Shown: in pieces, positions 7,615 through 15,353 of the stretch
Position numbering within the stretch: position 1 is the first letter of the stretch
Layout: each line of letters begins with the position of its first letter
Assembly: GCA_964472565.1 (NCBI GenBank)
Contig: CAYYNB010000109.1
Location: forward strand, 1 to 20,269
Reading direction: 5' to 3'
Source of the DNA: DATAMF01 sp964472565
Lineage (GTDB): Bacteria > Chloroflexota > Anaerolineae > Aggregatilineales > Aggregatilineaceae
DNA length: 20,269 nt
Translations under genes and position numbers: made by a program
Notes under the pieces: model-generated
What the model saw: the letters and a program-made list of their open reading frames with translations, nothing else
Database searches by the model: none
What the model was told of the DNA's origin: nothing

Positions 7615-8514
7615 CTACCATCCACGACCAGCAATACGCTGCTCATCGGGCATGGTGGTGACGTTGATGCCCACCATCGGTTCGCCCAGGTTACGGCTGA
7701 CACGTCCGAGAATTTCGGGATCGTTGTAGTGTGTCACCGCCTCAACAATAGCTTTGGCACGCTTGGCTGGATCGCCGCTCTTAAAAATTCCCGATCCAAC
7801 AAAGACGCCATCCACGCCAAGCTGCATCATCAGCGCCGCATCTGCCGGAGTCGCTACGCCGCCAGCGGCAAAGTTCACAACAGGCAGGCGTCCCAGCTCA
7901 GCAGTTTCCTTCACCAGTTCGTAGGGCGCGCCGATTTCTTTGGCATAGGTCATCAGTTCATCGGGGCGCATGCCGCTGATACGGCGAATTTCGCCCAACA
8001 CAGAACGCGCGTGGCGTACTGCTTCTACCACATCGCCTGTTCCGGCTTCGCCTTTGGTGCGGATCATGGCTGCACCTTCACCAATACGGCGCAGCGCTTC
8101 GCCCAGATTGCGGCAGCCGCAGACAAATGGAACTTTAAACCCGTGTTTGTCGATATGGAACTGATCATCAGCAGGAGTCAGCACTTCACTCTCGTCAATG
8201 TAGTCAATGCCGATAGCTTCCAAAATCTGCGCTTCGACAAAATGACCAATGCGGCACTTCGCCATGACAGGAATTGTCACGGAATTCATGATCGACTCGA
8301 TCAGGCCGGGGTCACTCATGCGGGCAACGCCACCCTGGACACGAATGTCGGCGGGAACGCGCTCCAACGCCATCACCGCGACTGCGCCCGCATCTTCGGC
8401 GATTCTGGCGTGGTCGGGTGTCACCACATCCATGATGACACCGCCTTTCAACATCTGCGCCAACCCGCGCTTCAGGGTTTCAGTACCTTTCTCCACTTCA
8501 TTGTTTCCGTTCAT
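7615..8514 (-). CDS. pdxS: Pyridoxal 5'-phosphate synthase lyase subunit PdxS
   Basis: A 299-residue (beta/alpha)8-barrel enzyme that builds PLP from ribose 5-phosphate (or its isomer), glyceraldehyde 3-phosphate and ammonia supplied by PdxT; it works in the cytoplasm as a dodecamer with PdxT. The sequence is full length and strongly conserved: GGVIMDVV near 24-31 with catalytic-region Asp29, Lys86 in MAKCRIGH, Lys154 in RTKGEAGTG, and the phosphate-binding FAAGGVATPADAALMMQLG and VFVGSGIFKS segments. GAGGAG stands about 8 bases before the ATG. Only 17 bp separate it from the secreted hydrolase gene upstream, with no room for an ordinary promoter. It is therefore most likely the last gene of the operon led by the MocR-type regulator, which would put PLP synthesis under a PLP-binding regulator. 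Confidence 0.98.
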   Translation of the reverse strand: MNGNNEVEKGTETLKRGLAQMLKGGVIMDVVTPDHARIAEDAGAVAVMALERVPADIRVQGGVARMSDPGLIESIMNSVTIPVMAKCRIGHFVEAQILEAIGIDYIDESEVLTPADDQFHIDKHGFKVPFVCGCRNLGEALRRIGEGAAMIRTKGEAGTGDVVEAVRHARSVLGEIRRISGMRPDELMTYAKEIGAPYELVKETAELGRLPVVNFAAGGVATPADAALMMQLGVDGVFVGSGIFKSGDPAKRAKAIVEAVTHYNDPEILGRVSRNLGEPMVGINVTTMPDEQRIAGRGW

Positions 8515-8531
8515 TGCTCTTGCTCCTCAAA

Positions 8532-9851
8532 TCATTGAATCCAATGGACAATATCGGTGATTACGACTTCTTCCACATGGCTGGGCGTTTGATATTCGGT
8601 GGGATTACCGGGGCCTTCGCCACTCATGAACAGGTGGTTCAAAGCGGGATAGGTCATGATGGTGACATCCGCAAATAATCCTGCACGCCAGCCTTCCAGG
8701 TCGGTCATCGTCACTTGATAATCACGTTCACCCTGTAAAATCAGGATTGGCATGGTGAGCGTTTGAGCCGTGCTTACCGGATCATATGCCTTGAGCGCCA
8801 GCCAATAGTCCAGGGGGAGGTTAAACGGCATGGGGCCAGTTGACGCACTGTCCAGCGTTTTAACTTGATCGGCCATCGCCTGGGCTTCAGCGACCTGCGC
8901 CTGATCGTCCGCAGACAGATCACCATCCAAACCAAGCAAATACTCCGCCTGGTAGACCATTAAATCTTCGAATGGGCGCGTGAAACCCGCCATGATGATG
9001 ATTCCGGTAATTTCGGCATCCTGGCTGGCGATCTGCGGGGCAAGATAACCGCCCAAACTGTGGCCTAACACATAAATCCGGTTGGGATCGATACCTTCGG
9101 TTTCACGCAACAGCGTGACGGCGGCTAACGCATCATCGACAGATTCTTCCTGAATCGTGAAGCTGGGATCGGAGGCAACCTGTTGGCTATAAACGAGCGT
9201 GCGTTTATCGTAGCGCAGCACCGCTATGCCATTGCTCGCCAATCCCCAGGCGAGATCACGGAAGGGCTTGTTGGGACCGGCTGTTTCATCTCGATCATTG
9301 GGGCCGGAGCCGTGGACGAGGACCACAGCAGGAACCAGATCGTCACTGGCGGGCATAGTCAGCGTGCCGGGCAGCGTCCAATCACCCGAACCCACCGTGA
9401 CATCCTGCTCGGTAAACGAAGCAGAATCGGCATAGGCGGGCGGTTCCCAAGTATCAGCCACCGGCTCATTACTCTCACTGGGGCGGAAGTACAGCCCGGT
9501 GATTTCTCCGTTGGCATCAACGCTGATCTGAGTATCTACGGCCAGAGTTTCAAACTGCAAGGTGATGACGACAACAGTTTGACCGCTGACTTCCAGGGTT
9601 TGCGTCCCAAGCTGTTCCTGAAACGCGCCTACCTGAGCAATGATTGAGTCCCACAGCTCTTCGAGCACCTCGGCAGAAACGGCCTGACGCATGTCAGCGT
9701 TAAATGGCTCGATGGCGGCATCGTATTCACCCGCGATCAGGTGATCAACCAATGTCTGAGCAATCGCTACCGGATCGTTGGTCTGGGCCAGCGCCAACGA
9801 GGGCAAGGCAAGCACCAGCAGCAGCGCAATCCCACACATGAAACGAAACAT
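8532..9851 (-). CDS. Secreted DUF3887 and alpha/beta hydrolase protein
   Basis: A 439-residue exported hydrolase. A Sec signal peptide covers about 1-22 (hydrophobic LLLVLALPSLALA, cleavage expected near ALA-Q). Residues about 28-120 match DUF3887, a small NTF2-like domain often placed before such hydrolases. The alpha/beta hydrolase domain follows, with the oxyanion HGSGP (180-184), nucleophile Ser265 in GHSLGG, acid Asp377 in GERD and His406 in NHLF, so the triad is complete. Substrate is unknown; an ester or peptide is likely. The ATG at 9851 follows AGAGGA. It lies 10 bp after msrB and 17 bp before pdxS, inside the apparent operon, an odd place for a secreted enzyme between two cytoplasmic ones. 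Confidence 0.92.
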   Translation of the reverse strand: MFRFMCGIALLLVLALPSLALAQTNDPVAIAQTLVDHLIAGEYDAAIEPFNADMRQAVSAEVLEELWDSIIAQVGAFQEQLGTQTLEVSGQTVVVITLQFETLAVDTQISVDANGEITGLYFRPSESNEPVADTWEPPAYADSASFTEQDVTVGSGDWTLPGTLTMPASDDLVPAVVLVHGSGPNDRDETAGPNKPFRDLAWGLASNGIAVLRYDKRTLVYSQQVASDPSFTIQEESVDDALAAVTLLRETEGIDPNRIYVLGHSLGGYLAPQIASQDAEITGIIIMAGFTRPFEDLMVYQAEYLLGLDGDLSADDQAQVAEAQAMADQVKTLDSASTGPMPFNLPLDYWLALKAYDPVSTAQTLTMPILILQGERDYQVTMTDLEGWRAGLFADVTIMTYPALNHLFMSGEGPGNPTEYQTPSHVEEVVITDIVHWIQ

Positions 9852-9861
9852 CGCCTATCCT

Positions 9862-10266
9862 CTATTCCTTTTTGGGATCGAGTTTCAGGGAAAGTGAATT
9901 GATGCAGTAACGCAAACCTGTTGTGTCGCGTGGACCATCTTCAAACAGGTGTCCGAGATGACTGCCGCAGAGGCTGCATACGACTTCCACACGGCGCATC
10001 CCGTGACTCAGGTCCGTCTTCAATTCGACATGACCTTTTTCGATCACATCCCAAAAGCTCGGCCAACCCGAACCAGAATGGTACTTTGTTTCTGATGAGA
10101 ATAACTCCTGTCCACACGCTGCACAACGATAAACACCGGGCGTTTCGGTATCTACATATTCACCCGTAAAGGCGCGTTCTGTGCCAGCCTGACGTAAGAC
10201 GGCGTACTGCTGCGGCGTCAATTCCCTGCGCCATTCCTCATCGGTTTTGTGAATTTTATCAGCCAT
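9862..10266 (-). CDS. msrB: Peptide-methionine (R)-S-oxide reductase MsrB
   Basis: A 134-residue enzyme that reduces methionine-R-sulfoxide in oxidised proteins with thioredoxin as donor. The two zinc-binding pairs are visible at Cys48/Cys51 (CAAC) and Cys97/Cys100 (CSLC). The signature SGSGWPSFW is at 64-72, HLGH at 103-106, and the catalytic Cys121 in RYCINS. There is no signal peptide, so it is cytoplasmic. The ATG at 10266 (MADKIHK) was chosen because homologues begin here and GAGGA precedes it; a longer open frame reaching 10359 would run into the MocR gene. It lies 35 bp after the MocR gene and 10 bp before the secreted hydrolase. Pairing with PLP synthesis may reflect oxidative-stress defence, which is inferred. 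Confidence 0.96.
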   Translation of the reverse strand: MADKIHKTDEEWRRELTPQQYAVLRQAGTERAFTGEYVDTETPGVYRCAACGQELFSSETKYHSGSGWPSFWDVIEKGHVELKTDLSHGMRRVEVVCSLCGSHLGHLFEDGPRDTTGLRYCINSLSLKLDPKKE

Positions 10267-10301
10267 GTTGTCCTCGTTACATTCACACACATTACAAGAC
10301 A

Positions 10302-11795
10302 TTACAGGATTGGTGTACGGCGAACTTCCGGCGCGAAAGTCTCCTGCCAGGCATACCATGCTGCACCCAGCCGGCGGAACCCTTCTTCGATGCGGGCCGG
10401 GGTGTTGCTGGCAAAGTTCAGGCGGATATGCCGGTTGCCGCTGCCATCAGTGTAAAACAGGGTGCCAATGGCGTAGGCTACGCCGTGCTGGATCGCTGTT
10501 ATGTATAACTCGGCGGCGGTGGGGCCATCGTCAGGAAGCTGCACCCATAGATACAAACCGCCGGTTGGCTCAGTCCACCTGGAACCGGGCGGAAGATAAT
10601 GTCTGGCGGCTGACAGCGCCGTTTCGCAGCGCAGCCGCAGTTCCGCACGCACCCGGTTGAGGTGTCCAATCAAGGCACCGCTGGCAAGGTAGAGATGCAT
10701 GGCGCGCTGGTTTAAGCCCGGTGTACAAACATCGGCAGCACCTTTCACCCGCGCTAAACGATCCCGCAGGGCACCCTGCGCAATCAGATAACCGATGCGC
10801 GTGCCGGGAAGCAGAATCTTCGAGAAGCCGCTGACATGCAGCACAAGGCCGTCTTCGTCCAGCGCTTTGAGCGGCGGCGGCGGATCGTTGCGATAGCCCA
10901 GTTCGTGATAAACCGCATCTTCCAGAATCGGCACGTTATAACGCTTGGCTAACATCAATAGCTGGCGGCGGCGGTGAATCGGCATGACCGAACCTGTTGG
11001 ATTGTGGTGAGTTGGGGCGACATAGATCAGACCGGGATGGTGTTCCTCAATGGCGGCTTCAAGCGCATCCAGCCGCATGCCTTGAGCATCGAGCGGGACA
11101 CCTACCGGAATCACACGCCGGATATGAGCAATATCGAGCATGCCGAGATAGGTCGGGTTGCCTGTGAGCAAAACATCACCTTCACCCAGCATAGTCTGGA
11201 TCACCAGATCAAGCGCCTGCTGCGCACCACCTGTGATCAGCACCTCATCCGAGTGACACTGGATGCCGAGCGAGGTCACATATTCGGAGACCGCGGCGCG
11301 CAGCGGCGGATAACCTTCGGCCTCTTCATAGGCGACGGCCACAGCTCCATCACGGTCCAGTACGGTGTTGAGCGCATGGCGGAGCGCTTCGACGGGCAGA
11401 AATTCTTCGGGCGGGGTTCCACCACTAAACGCGATCACACCCGGCTGGCGAGCAAGGCGTGTCATTTCACGCATGCTGAGATTGAGCGCCCCAGGAGGCG
11501 GCCAGGGCGGAAGATTTCCGGCGGCGGATGACAGGCGCAGCCCGGTGACATACGTTCCACGTCCGGGATGGGCGGCAATTAAACCCTGTTCCTGAAGCTG
11601 TGTGTAGGCATTCACCACACTGATGCGGCCTACACCAAGCTGTTTTGCCAGATCGCGGGTGGGAGGGAGGCGATCACCGGGCAGCATGCGCCCACTCTCG
11701 ATCTGGAGGCGGAAATGGCGAGCCAACTGCTGGTAGATCGGCTCAACCGAGTCTTTATAAAGGGGAATGTCGGTAAGCAGTCGCATGGTATTCAT
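10302..11795 (-). CDS. MocR-type regulator (GntR HTH plus aminotransferase), PdxR-like candidate
   Basis: A protein of about 497 residues with an N-terminal GntR winged helix (PIYQQLARHFRLQIESG through GRGTYVTG) joined to a fold-type I PLP aminotransferase domain. In the latter HNPTG is at about 264-268, the Asp/Tyr cofactor contacts fall in LEDAVYHE, and the lysine forming the PLP aldimine is in SGFSKILLPG (about Lys326). MocR proteins sense PLP or an amino compound; those that control pdxST are called PdxR. Here the gene is first in the apparent operon with msrB, a hydrolase and pdxS, which makes a PdxR role likely but inferred. A free aminotransferase of the LysN type is the alternative. 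Start choice is uncertain: the frame opens at a TTG (11837), ATGs are at 11795 and 11786, and the latter has AGGA at a better distance. Both lie in an inverted repeat. Confidence 0.9.
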   Translation of the reverse strand: MNTMRLLTDIPLYKDSVEPIYQQLARHFRLQIESGRMLPGDRLPPTRDLAKQLGVGRISVVNAYTQLQEQGLIAAHPGRGTYVTGLRLSSAAGNLPPWPPPGALNLSMREMTRLARQPGVIAFSGGTPPEEFLPVEALRHALNTVLDRDGAVAVAYEEAEGYPPLRAAVSEYVTSLGIQCHSDEVLITGGAQQALDLVIQTMLGEGDVLLTGNPTYLGMLDIAHIRRVIPVGVPLDAQGMRLDALEAAIEEHHPGLIYVAPTHHNPTGSVMPIHRRRQLLMLAKRYNVPILEDAVYHELGYRNDPPPPLKALDEDGLVLHVSGFSKILLPGTRIGYLIAQGALRDRLARVKGAADVCTPGLNQRAMHLYLASGALIGHLNRVRAELRLRCETALSAARHYLPPGSRWTEPTGGLYLWVQLPDDGPTAAELYITAIQHGVAYAIGTLFYTDGSGNRHIRLNFASNTPARIEEGFRRLGAAWYAWQETFAPEVRRTPIL

Positions 11796-11824
11796 GGTCC
11801 TATCGTAGCAGGACCATGATACCA
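11786..11824. promoter_or_regulatory. Long inverted repeat over the MocR start (operator or start-codon hairpin)
   Basis: TGGTAT(T)CATGGTCCT on the left and AGGACCATGATACCA on the right are complementary over 15 bp, with one extra T on the left and an 8-bp spacer. The inner 10 bp on each side are perfect. The repeat contains the ATG at 11795 and touches the ATG at 11786. As DNA it could be an operator for autoregulation; as RNA it would fold over the start codons and limit translation. There is no T-run after it, so it is not a terminator of the upstream glycosyltransferase gene. Confidence 0.7.
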
Positions 11825-11847
11825 CCAATAGAACCAACTGGCACCAA
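11813..11847. repeat. Four helically phased ACCAW boxes upstream of the MocR gene
   Basis: ACCAT at 11813 and ACCAA at 11824, 11833 and 11843 stand at steps of 11, 9 and 10 bp, that is, on one face of the helix. Several characterised MocR-family regulators bind direct repeats near their own gene, so this array is a plausible binding site. The stretch is only 35 bp between the glycosyltransferase stop and the MocR start, and no clear -35/-10 pair was recognised there. Confidence 0.5.
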
Positions 11848-11852
11848 TTTTG

Positions 11853-13073
11853 TTAGTATTGACTATGCTGTTCGCGGTGTTCCTTGATGACCTGCATATA
11901 CAGGTCTTCGTATAAATCGGCCACACGCTGCCAGGTGAACTGCTGCTCGACCAACTGGCGTCCATTTTTGGCTAATATCTGGCGCAGATTGGCATCTTTC
12001 ATCAAACGGAAGACACTTTTGACCAGATCATCATCCGAAATGCCGAGCATGGCATGGTGGCCTTGCAGCACCGGAATGCCATCGCAGCTCAGGGGCGTGG
12101 CGACGACAGGTTTTTCCATCGCCATCGCTTCCAGAATTTTGTTTTTGATGCCAGCGCCATAACGCAGCGGACTGACAAAAATCAACGACTGCTCGAAGTA
12201 GGGGCGGAGATCGGGAACGCGCCCGGCGATTTCAATCGAATCGGAGGCGCAGGCTTGTAGTTCGGGCGAAGGACTGCCGCCGACAATGTACAGGCGCGCC
12301 TTCGGTACATATTTTTTGATCTGGGGGAAGATGTCGCGCGCGAGACGCAGGGCGGCATCGAGATTGGGCGGATAGTCGTAATTGCCCGTGAATAACAGGG
12401 TCGGTTCTTCAGGTTCAAACCCGGTGGGCGTGAAAAAGTCGGTATCGACACCGTTGGGGATGATGGCGGTCATGGTGTGCGGGTTCAGGGACTTGAGGGC
12501 GCGCGAGTCCTGATCGGTGAGCACGACGACACGCGAATAATTATCAAACATCCAGCTTTCGTATTTTTGGGCCATGGTGTACTGAAAACGCTTAACCCGC
12601 TTCGCCCAGCGTCCGGTTTCTTCGGTCATGGCGCGTTCGAGCCAGAGACTATAGGACTCGTAGGGGGCGATCAGGTTGGGGAAACGCTTGACCAATTCCC
12701 AGTATTCGTAGACATGAATGCCGCCGAAGAGATGAACCGCATCGTAAACATGAGTTTCCAGATTATGCTGAATGGCGTTCCACATTTCGGGCGACCATGA
12801 ATTTTCGGCGCGGCGGGGGAAACGGCGATCCGGTTTGCGGCTACGCTGCCAGTAATCGAGCGGAGAACGGTAGGGTTCGCGGATCAGCTTCACGCTGCGA
12901 AAAAAGCGCTCGTAACGGGGTACTTCCGCAATATCGGCGGGTTCCTGGTAAAAGGCAAAGAGATCGATGTGATAGCGGCGTTTCGACAGTTCACGCGCCA
13001 GATGATAGGGGATCAGACGATCTCCACGATAAAGTGGAAAGGGTGGGCAACGGGAAATCAGGAGTAAGTCCAT
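11853..13073 (-). CDS. GT4-type (GT-B) glycosyltransferase
   Basis: A 406-residue glycosyltransferase with the two-Rossmann GT-B fold. The hinge IPNGVD is at 205-210 and starts the C-terminal sugar-nucleotide domain. TGNYDYPPN lies at 229-237, YIVGGSPS near 262-269, and the donor-binding loop GAGIKNKILEAMA is at 307-319, in which Lys and Glu stand where GT4 enzymes hold the nucleotide sugar. The pattern is close to the sugar transferases of exopolysaccharide clusters (PEP-CTERM/EpsH1 type). There is no membrane helix, so it probably works on the cytoplasmic face on a lipid-linked acceptor. It lies 11 bp after another GT4 gene and ends the polysaccharide operon just before the MocR promoter region. 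Donor and acceptor cannot be told. Confidence 0.92.
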   Translation of the reverse strand: MDLLLISRCPPFPLYRGDRLIPYHLARELSKRRYHIDLFAFYQEPADIAEVPRYERFFRSVKLIREPYRSPLDYWQRSRKPDRRFPRRAENSWSPEMWNAIQHNLETHVYDAVHLFGGIHVYEYWELVKRFPNLIAPYESYSLWLERAMTEETGRWAKRVKRFQYTMAQKYESWMFDNYSRVVVLTDQDSRALKSLNPHTMTAIIPNGVDTDFFTPTGFEPEEPTLLFTGNYDYPPNLDAALRLARDIFPQIKKYVPKARLYIVGGSPSPELQACASDSIEIAGRVPDLRPYFEQSLIFVSPLRYGAGIKNKILEAMAMEKPVVATPLSCDGIPVLQGHHAMLGISDDDLVKSVFRLMKDANLRQILAKNGRQLVEQQFTWQRVADLYEDLYMQVIKEHREQHSQY

Positions 13074-13084
13074 TGGCTATCTTC

Positions 13085-14242
13085 TCACTCAAGCAAACTT
13101 TCGACCAAGTCCGAAAACTGCCGCGCGTAACCTTCGGCGGTAAAACCAGCCAGCACATGACGGCGGCCTGCTTTGCCCATTTGCGCGCGCAGGGCCGGAT
13201 CGCGCAGCAAGGTGATCACGGCGTTCGCCAGCGCGGCGGGGTCTTCGGGAGGAACCAGAAAACCCGTTGTGCCATCGACGACGGTTTCCTGTGGGCCACC
13301 GTTGTTCATGCTGACTACCGGAGTCGCCATTGCCATACTTTCCAGGTGAACCATACCCAGCGACTCGAAGCGCGACGGGCAAACCATCACATCGGCGGCG
13401 GCGATCACCTGACGGGCGTCTTCCCAAAAGCCGAGATAGGTCAAACATTCACGCAGAACCGGATCGGTTTGGGCGGTTTGTAGAATCTGATTTTTGTACG
13501 TTTCATCTTTGGACACCCCAAAGACGTTTTCTCCGGCAGCGGCAAAACGCACGTCGGGCAGCACCGCATGAACGCGCCGGGCGACTTCCTGAAAAATATC
13601 GTGGCCTTTCACCTGTTGGAAACGGGCGATCAGGGCGACGAGCGGCACATCGGGACCGATGCCGAGTTTGGCGCGCACGGCTGCACCATCATCTGCTTCG
13701 GGATAATAGTAAGCCGGATCGACGCCGGGCACAATGACCCGGATGGAATCCGGGGACATGAAAGGTTGATCGCCTAACCAGCGATCTCGCACGGCGCGGG
13801 TGATGGCAATGATCTGCGTCACCTGATCGCGGAAAAAATGGATTTGCCAGGGTTTGGCAGGGAACCACCAACCCATCGCATTCCAGATCACGGGAACATG
13901 ACCGGCTGAACGTCCAGCGGCCACAGCAAAGGGCAGCGAGTGGTAATCGCTGTGGATGGCGTCGATGTGGAGAGCGGTGAGCAGGCGGGCGAGTTTGCGG
14001 CTGATGGGAAAACGCATCCAGAGCGCGGGGACAAACCAGGTTGTGATGCCGCGATAGGGCAGAATGTGAACCGTCACGCCATGCTTGCGCGCAGCATCGG
14101 GAAGCTGACCTTCACGCGGGCAGACGAGATGCAGATCGAAACGAGCCGGATCGAGAGCGGCCATCAGATTAAGCTGGACACTTTCGCCACCACCCAAACC
14201 GGTGTAGGCCGAGATAAAGAGGAGTTTACGTTTAGAAGGCAT
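13085..14242 (-). CDS. GT4-family glycosyltransferase
   Basis: A 385-residue GT-B enzyme. GLGGGESVQLN (15-25) is the acceptor-side glycine loop, VPGVDP (171-176) the hinge, and ARFQQVKGHD (206-215) the usual start of the nucleotide-binding domain. The E-x7-E motif is complete (Glu293 and Glu301 in SRFESLGMVHLESMA), as expected for a retaining GT4 transferase. The ATG at 14242 was chosen because AGGT lies just before it; the frame opens further at a TTG at 14257. It overlaps the end of the dehydratase gene by 11 bp, which points to translational coupling, and is followed 11 bp later by the second GT4 gene. Together they probably extend one glycan. Confidence 0.93.
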   Translation of the reverse strand: MPSKRKLLFISAYTGLGGGESVQLNLMAALDPARFDLHLVCPREGQLPDAARKHGVTVHILPYRGITTWFVPALWMRFPISRKLARLLTALHIDAIHSDYHSLPFAVAAGRSAGHVPVIWNAMGWWFPAKPWQIHFFRDQVTQIIAITRAVRDRWLGDQPFMSPDSIRVIVPGVDPAYYYPEADDGAAVRAKLGIGPDVPLVALIARFQQVKGHDIFQEVARRVHAVLPDVRFAAAGENVFGVSKDETYKNQILQTAQTDPVLRECLTYLGFWEDARQVIAAADVMVCPSRFESLGMVHLESMAMATPVVSMNNGGPQETVVDGTTGFLVPPEDPAALANAVITLLRDPALRAQMGKAGRRHVLAGFTAEGYARQFSDLVESLLE

Positions 14243-15218
14243 AACGACCTGGGTCAAATAAATCGAGATGCGCCTGTATCCAGTTTATCGTTTTTTGCAG
14301 TCCTTCTTCAAGCGAAATTTCCGGTTCCCAGCCCATGATTTCCTTTGCCAAGCGGTTATCGGAACGCAGGCGGGTGACTTCGCTGTTTTCGGGGCGCAGG
14401 CGCTGCTCGTCGGTGACAAGCTGGACATCACGCCCGATCAGTTTAATGATCGTGGCGGCCAGTTCGCCAATGGTGATCGAACGACCGGTGCCCAGATTGA
14501 TCGGGCGGCCAATGGCGGCGTCACATTGGGCGGACAACATAAAACCGCGCACGGTGTCGGTCACAAAGGTCAGGTCACGGGTGGGATGCAGCGCGCCGAG
14601 TTTGACCGTGTTCCCGGTGAGGGCCTGGGTGATGATGGTGGGAATCACGGCGCGGGTGCTCTGACGCGGACCAAAGGTGTTAAAGGGGCGGATGATACGC
14701 ACGGGCAGGTTATACGTCGCGTAAAAGCTCTGCGCCAGCGCATCCTGCGCGACCTTGGTAGCGGCATAGGGTGACTGGGGATGGAGCGGGTGTTTTTCGT
14801 CAATGGGTTCGTACTGCGCGGAACCATAGACCTCGCTGGTCGATGTGACCATGACATGCGGCGTGCCCTGGTCGCGAGCGGCAGTGAGCACATTCAGCGT
14901 CCCTGTAACGTTCACTTCCATGACTTCGCGCGGGTGCTGGTAGGAATAGGGAATGGTGATGACCGCGCCAAGATGGTACACCTCATCCATGCCGCGGACT
15001 GCTTTGGAAACGGCTTCGGCATCGCGCAAATCGCCAAAGTAGAGTTCGACCTGCTGGCGCACAGCGGGCGGCAGTAAGTCGAGATTGGCGGCATGGTGTC
15101 CGGCGTTGTAGCGGACGAAGGCGCGCACCTGGGTTCCCTGACGGACTAACATTTCAACCAGATGGCTGCCGATAAAACCGGCGGCACCCGTCACTAACGC
15201 CCGTTTGGATGCGGTCAT
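14232..15218 (-). CDS. NAD-dependent 4,6-dehydratase/epimerase, LegB-like
   Basis: A 328-residue extended SDR enzyme acting on a nucleotide sugar. The Rossmann turn VTGAAGFIGSH is at 9-19, STSEVYG at 126-132, and the catalytic YxxxK pair is Tyr151/Lys155. The stretches ITIPYSY (87-93), RPFNTFGPRQSTRAVIPTII and LGALHPTRDLTFV are close to those of LegB-type NAD-dependent 4,6-dehydratases, which make the 4-keto-6-deoxy sugar that a DegT aminotransferase then aminates. Such an aminotransferase is coded about 2.2 kb upstream on the same strand, which supports this reading. A GDP-mannose dehydratase or UDP-glucose epimerase of the same family is the alternative. AAGGGAT is the ribosome site. The gene overlaps the next glycosyltransferase by 11 bp. 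Confidence 0.9.
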   Translation of the reverse strand: MTASKRALVTGAAGFIGSHLVEMLVRQGTQVRAFVRYNAGHHAANLDLLPPAVRQQVELYFGDLRDAEAVSKAVRGMDEVYHLGAVITIPYSYQHPREVMEVNVTGTLNVLTAARDQGTPHVMVTSTSEVYGSAQYEPIDEKHPLHPQSPYAATKVAQDALAQSFYATYNLPVRIIRPFNTFGPRQSTRAVIPTIITQALTGNTVKLGALHPTRDLTFVTDTVRGFMLSAQCDAAIGRPINLGTGRSITIGELAATIIKLIGRDVQLVTDEQRLRPENSEVTRLRSDNRLAKEIMGWEPEISLEEGLQKTINWIQAHLDLFDPGRYAF

Positions 15219-15238
15219 AACTTATATCCCTTTCGTAT

Positions 15239-15275
15239 ACCCCCCTCCCCCCCTTTGTGAGGCGGTTGAGGGAGA
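15239..15275. repeat. C-rich intergenic element, copy 1
   Basis: A C-run followed by TTTGTGAGGCGGTTGAGGG and a short A-run. A similar block occurs at 16361-16390 in the same orientation, on the other side of the hydrolase gene. CTCCC and GGGAG at its ends can pair. The rest of spacer 15219-15353 also holds a weak TGGCA-N5-TGCCA hairpin followed by T's on the plus strand (15301-15321), with no plus-strand gene to serve. Confidence 0.45.
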
Positions 15276-15353
15276 AATGCTGGTCAAAAACACGAGTTCC
15301 TGGCAAGAACTGCCATTTTTTGTCAAAAAGTGTGTTTAGTGGCGACACATAAT

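Noticed and set aside
7585..8538. A 317-codon plus-strand open frame opposite pdxS.
   Set aside because: It is antisense to a highly conserved gene, with composition rich in His, Asn and Cys and no family motif. It starts inside the pdxS terminator.
10267..10359. Extension of MsrB upstream to 10359.
   Set aside because: It would overlap the end of the MocR gene and adds residues not found in MsrB; GAGGA supports the ATG at 10266.
12797..13483. A 228-codon plus-strand open frame across the junction of the two GT4 genes.
   Set aside because: It is a shadow of two clear glycosyltransferase genes, without ribosome site or motif.
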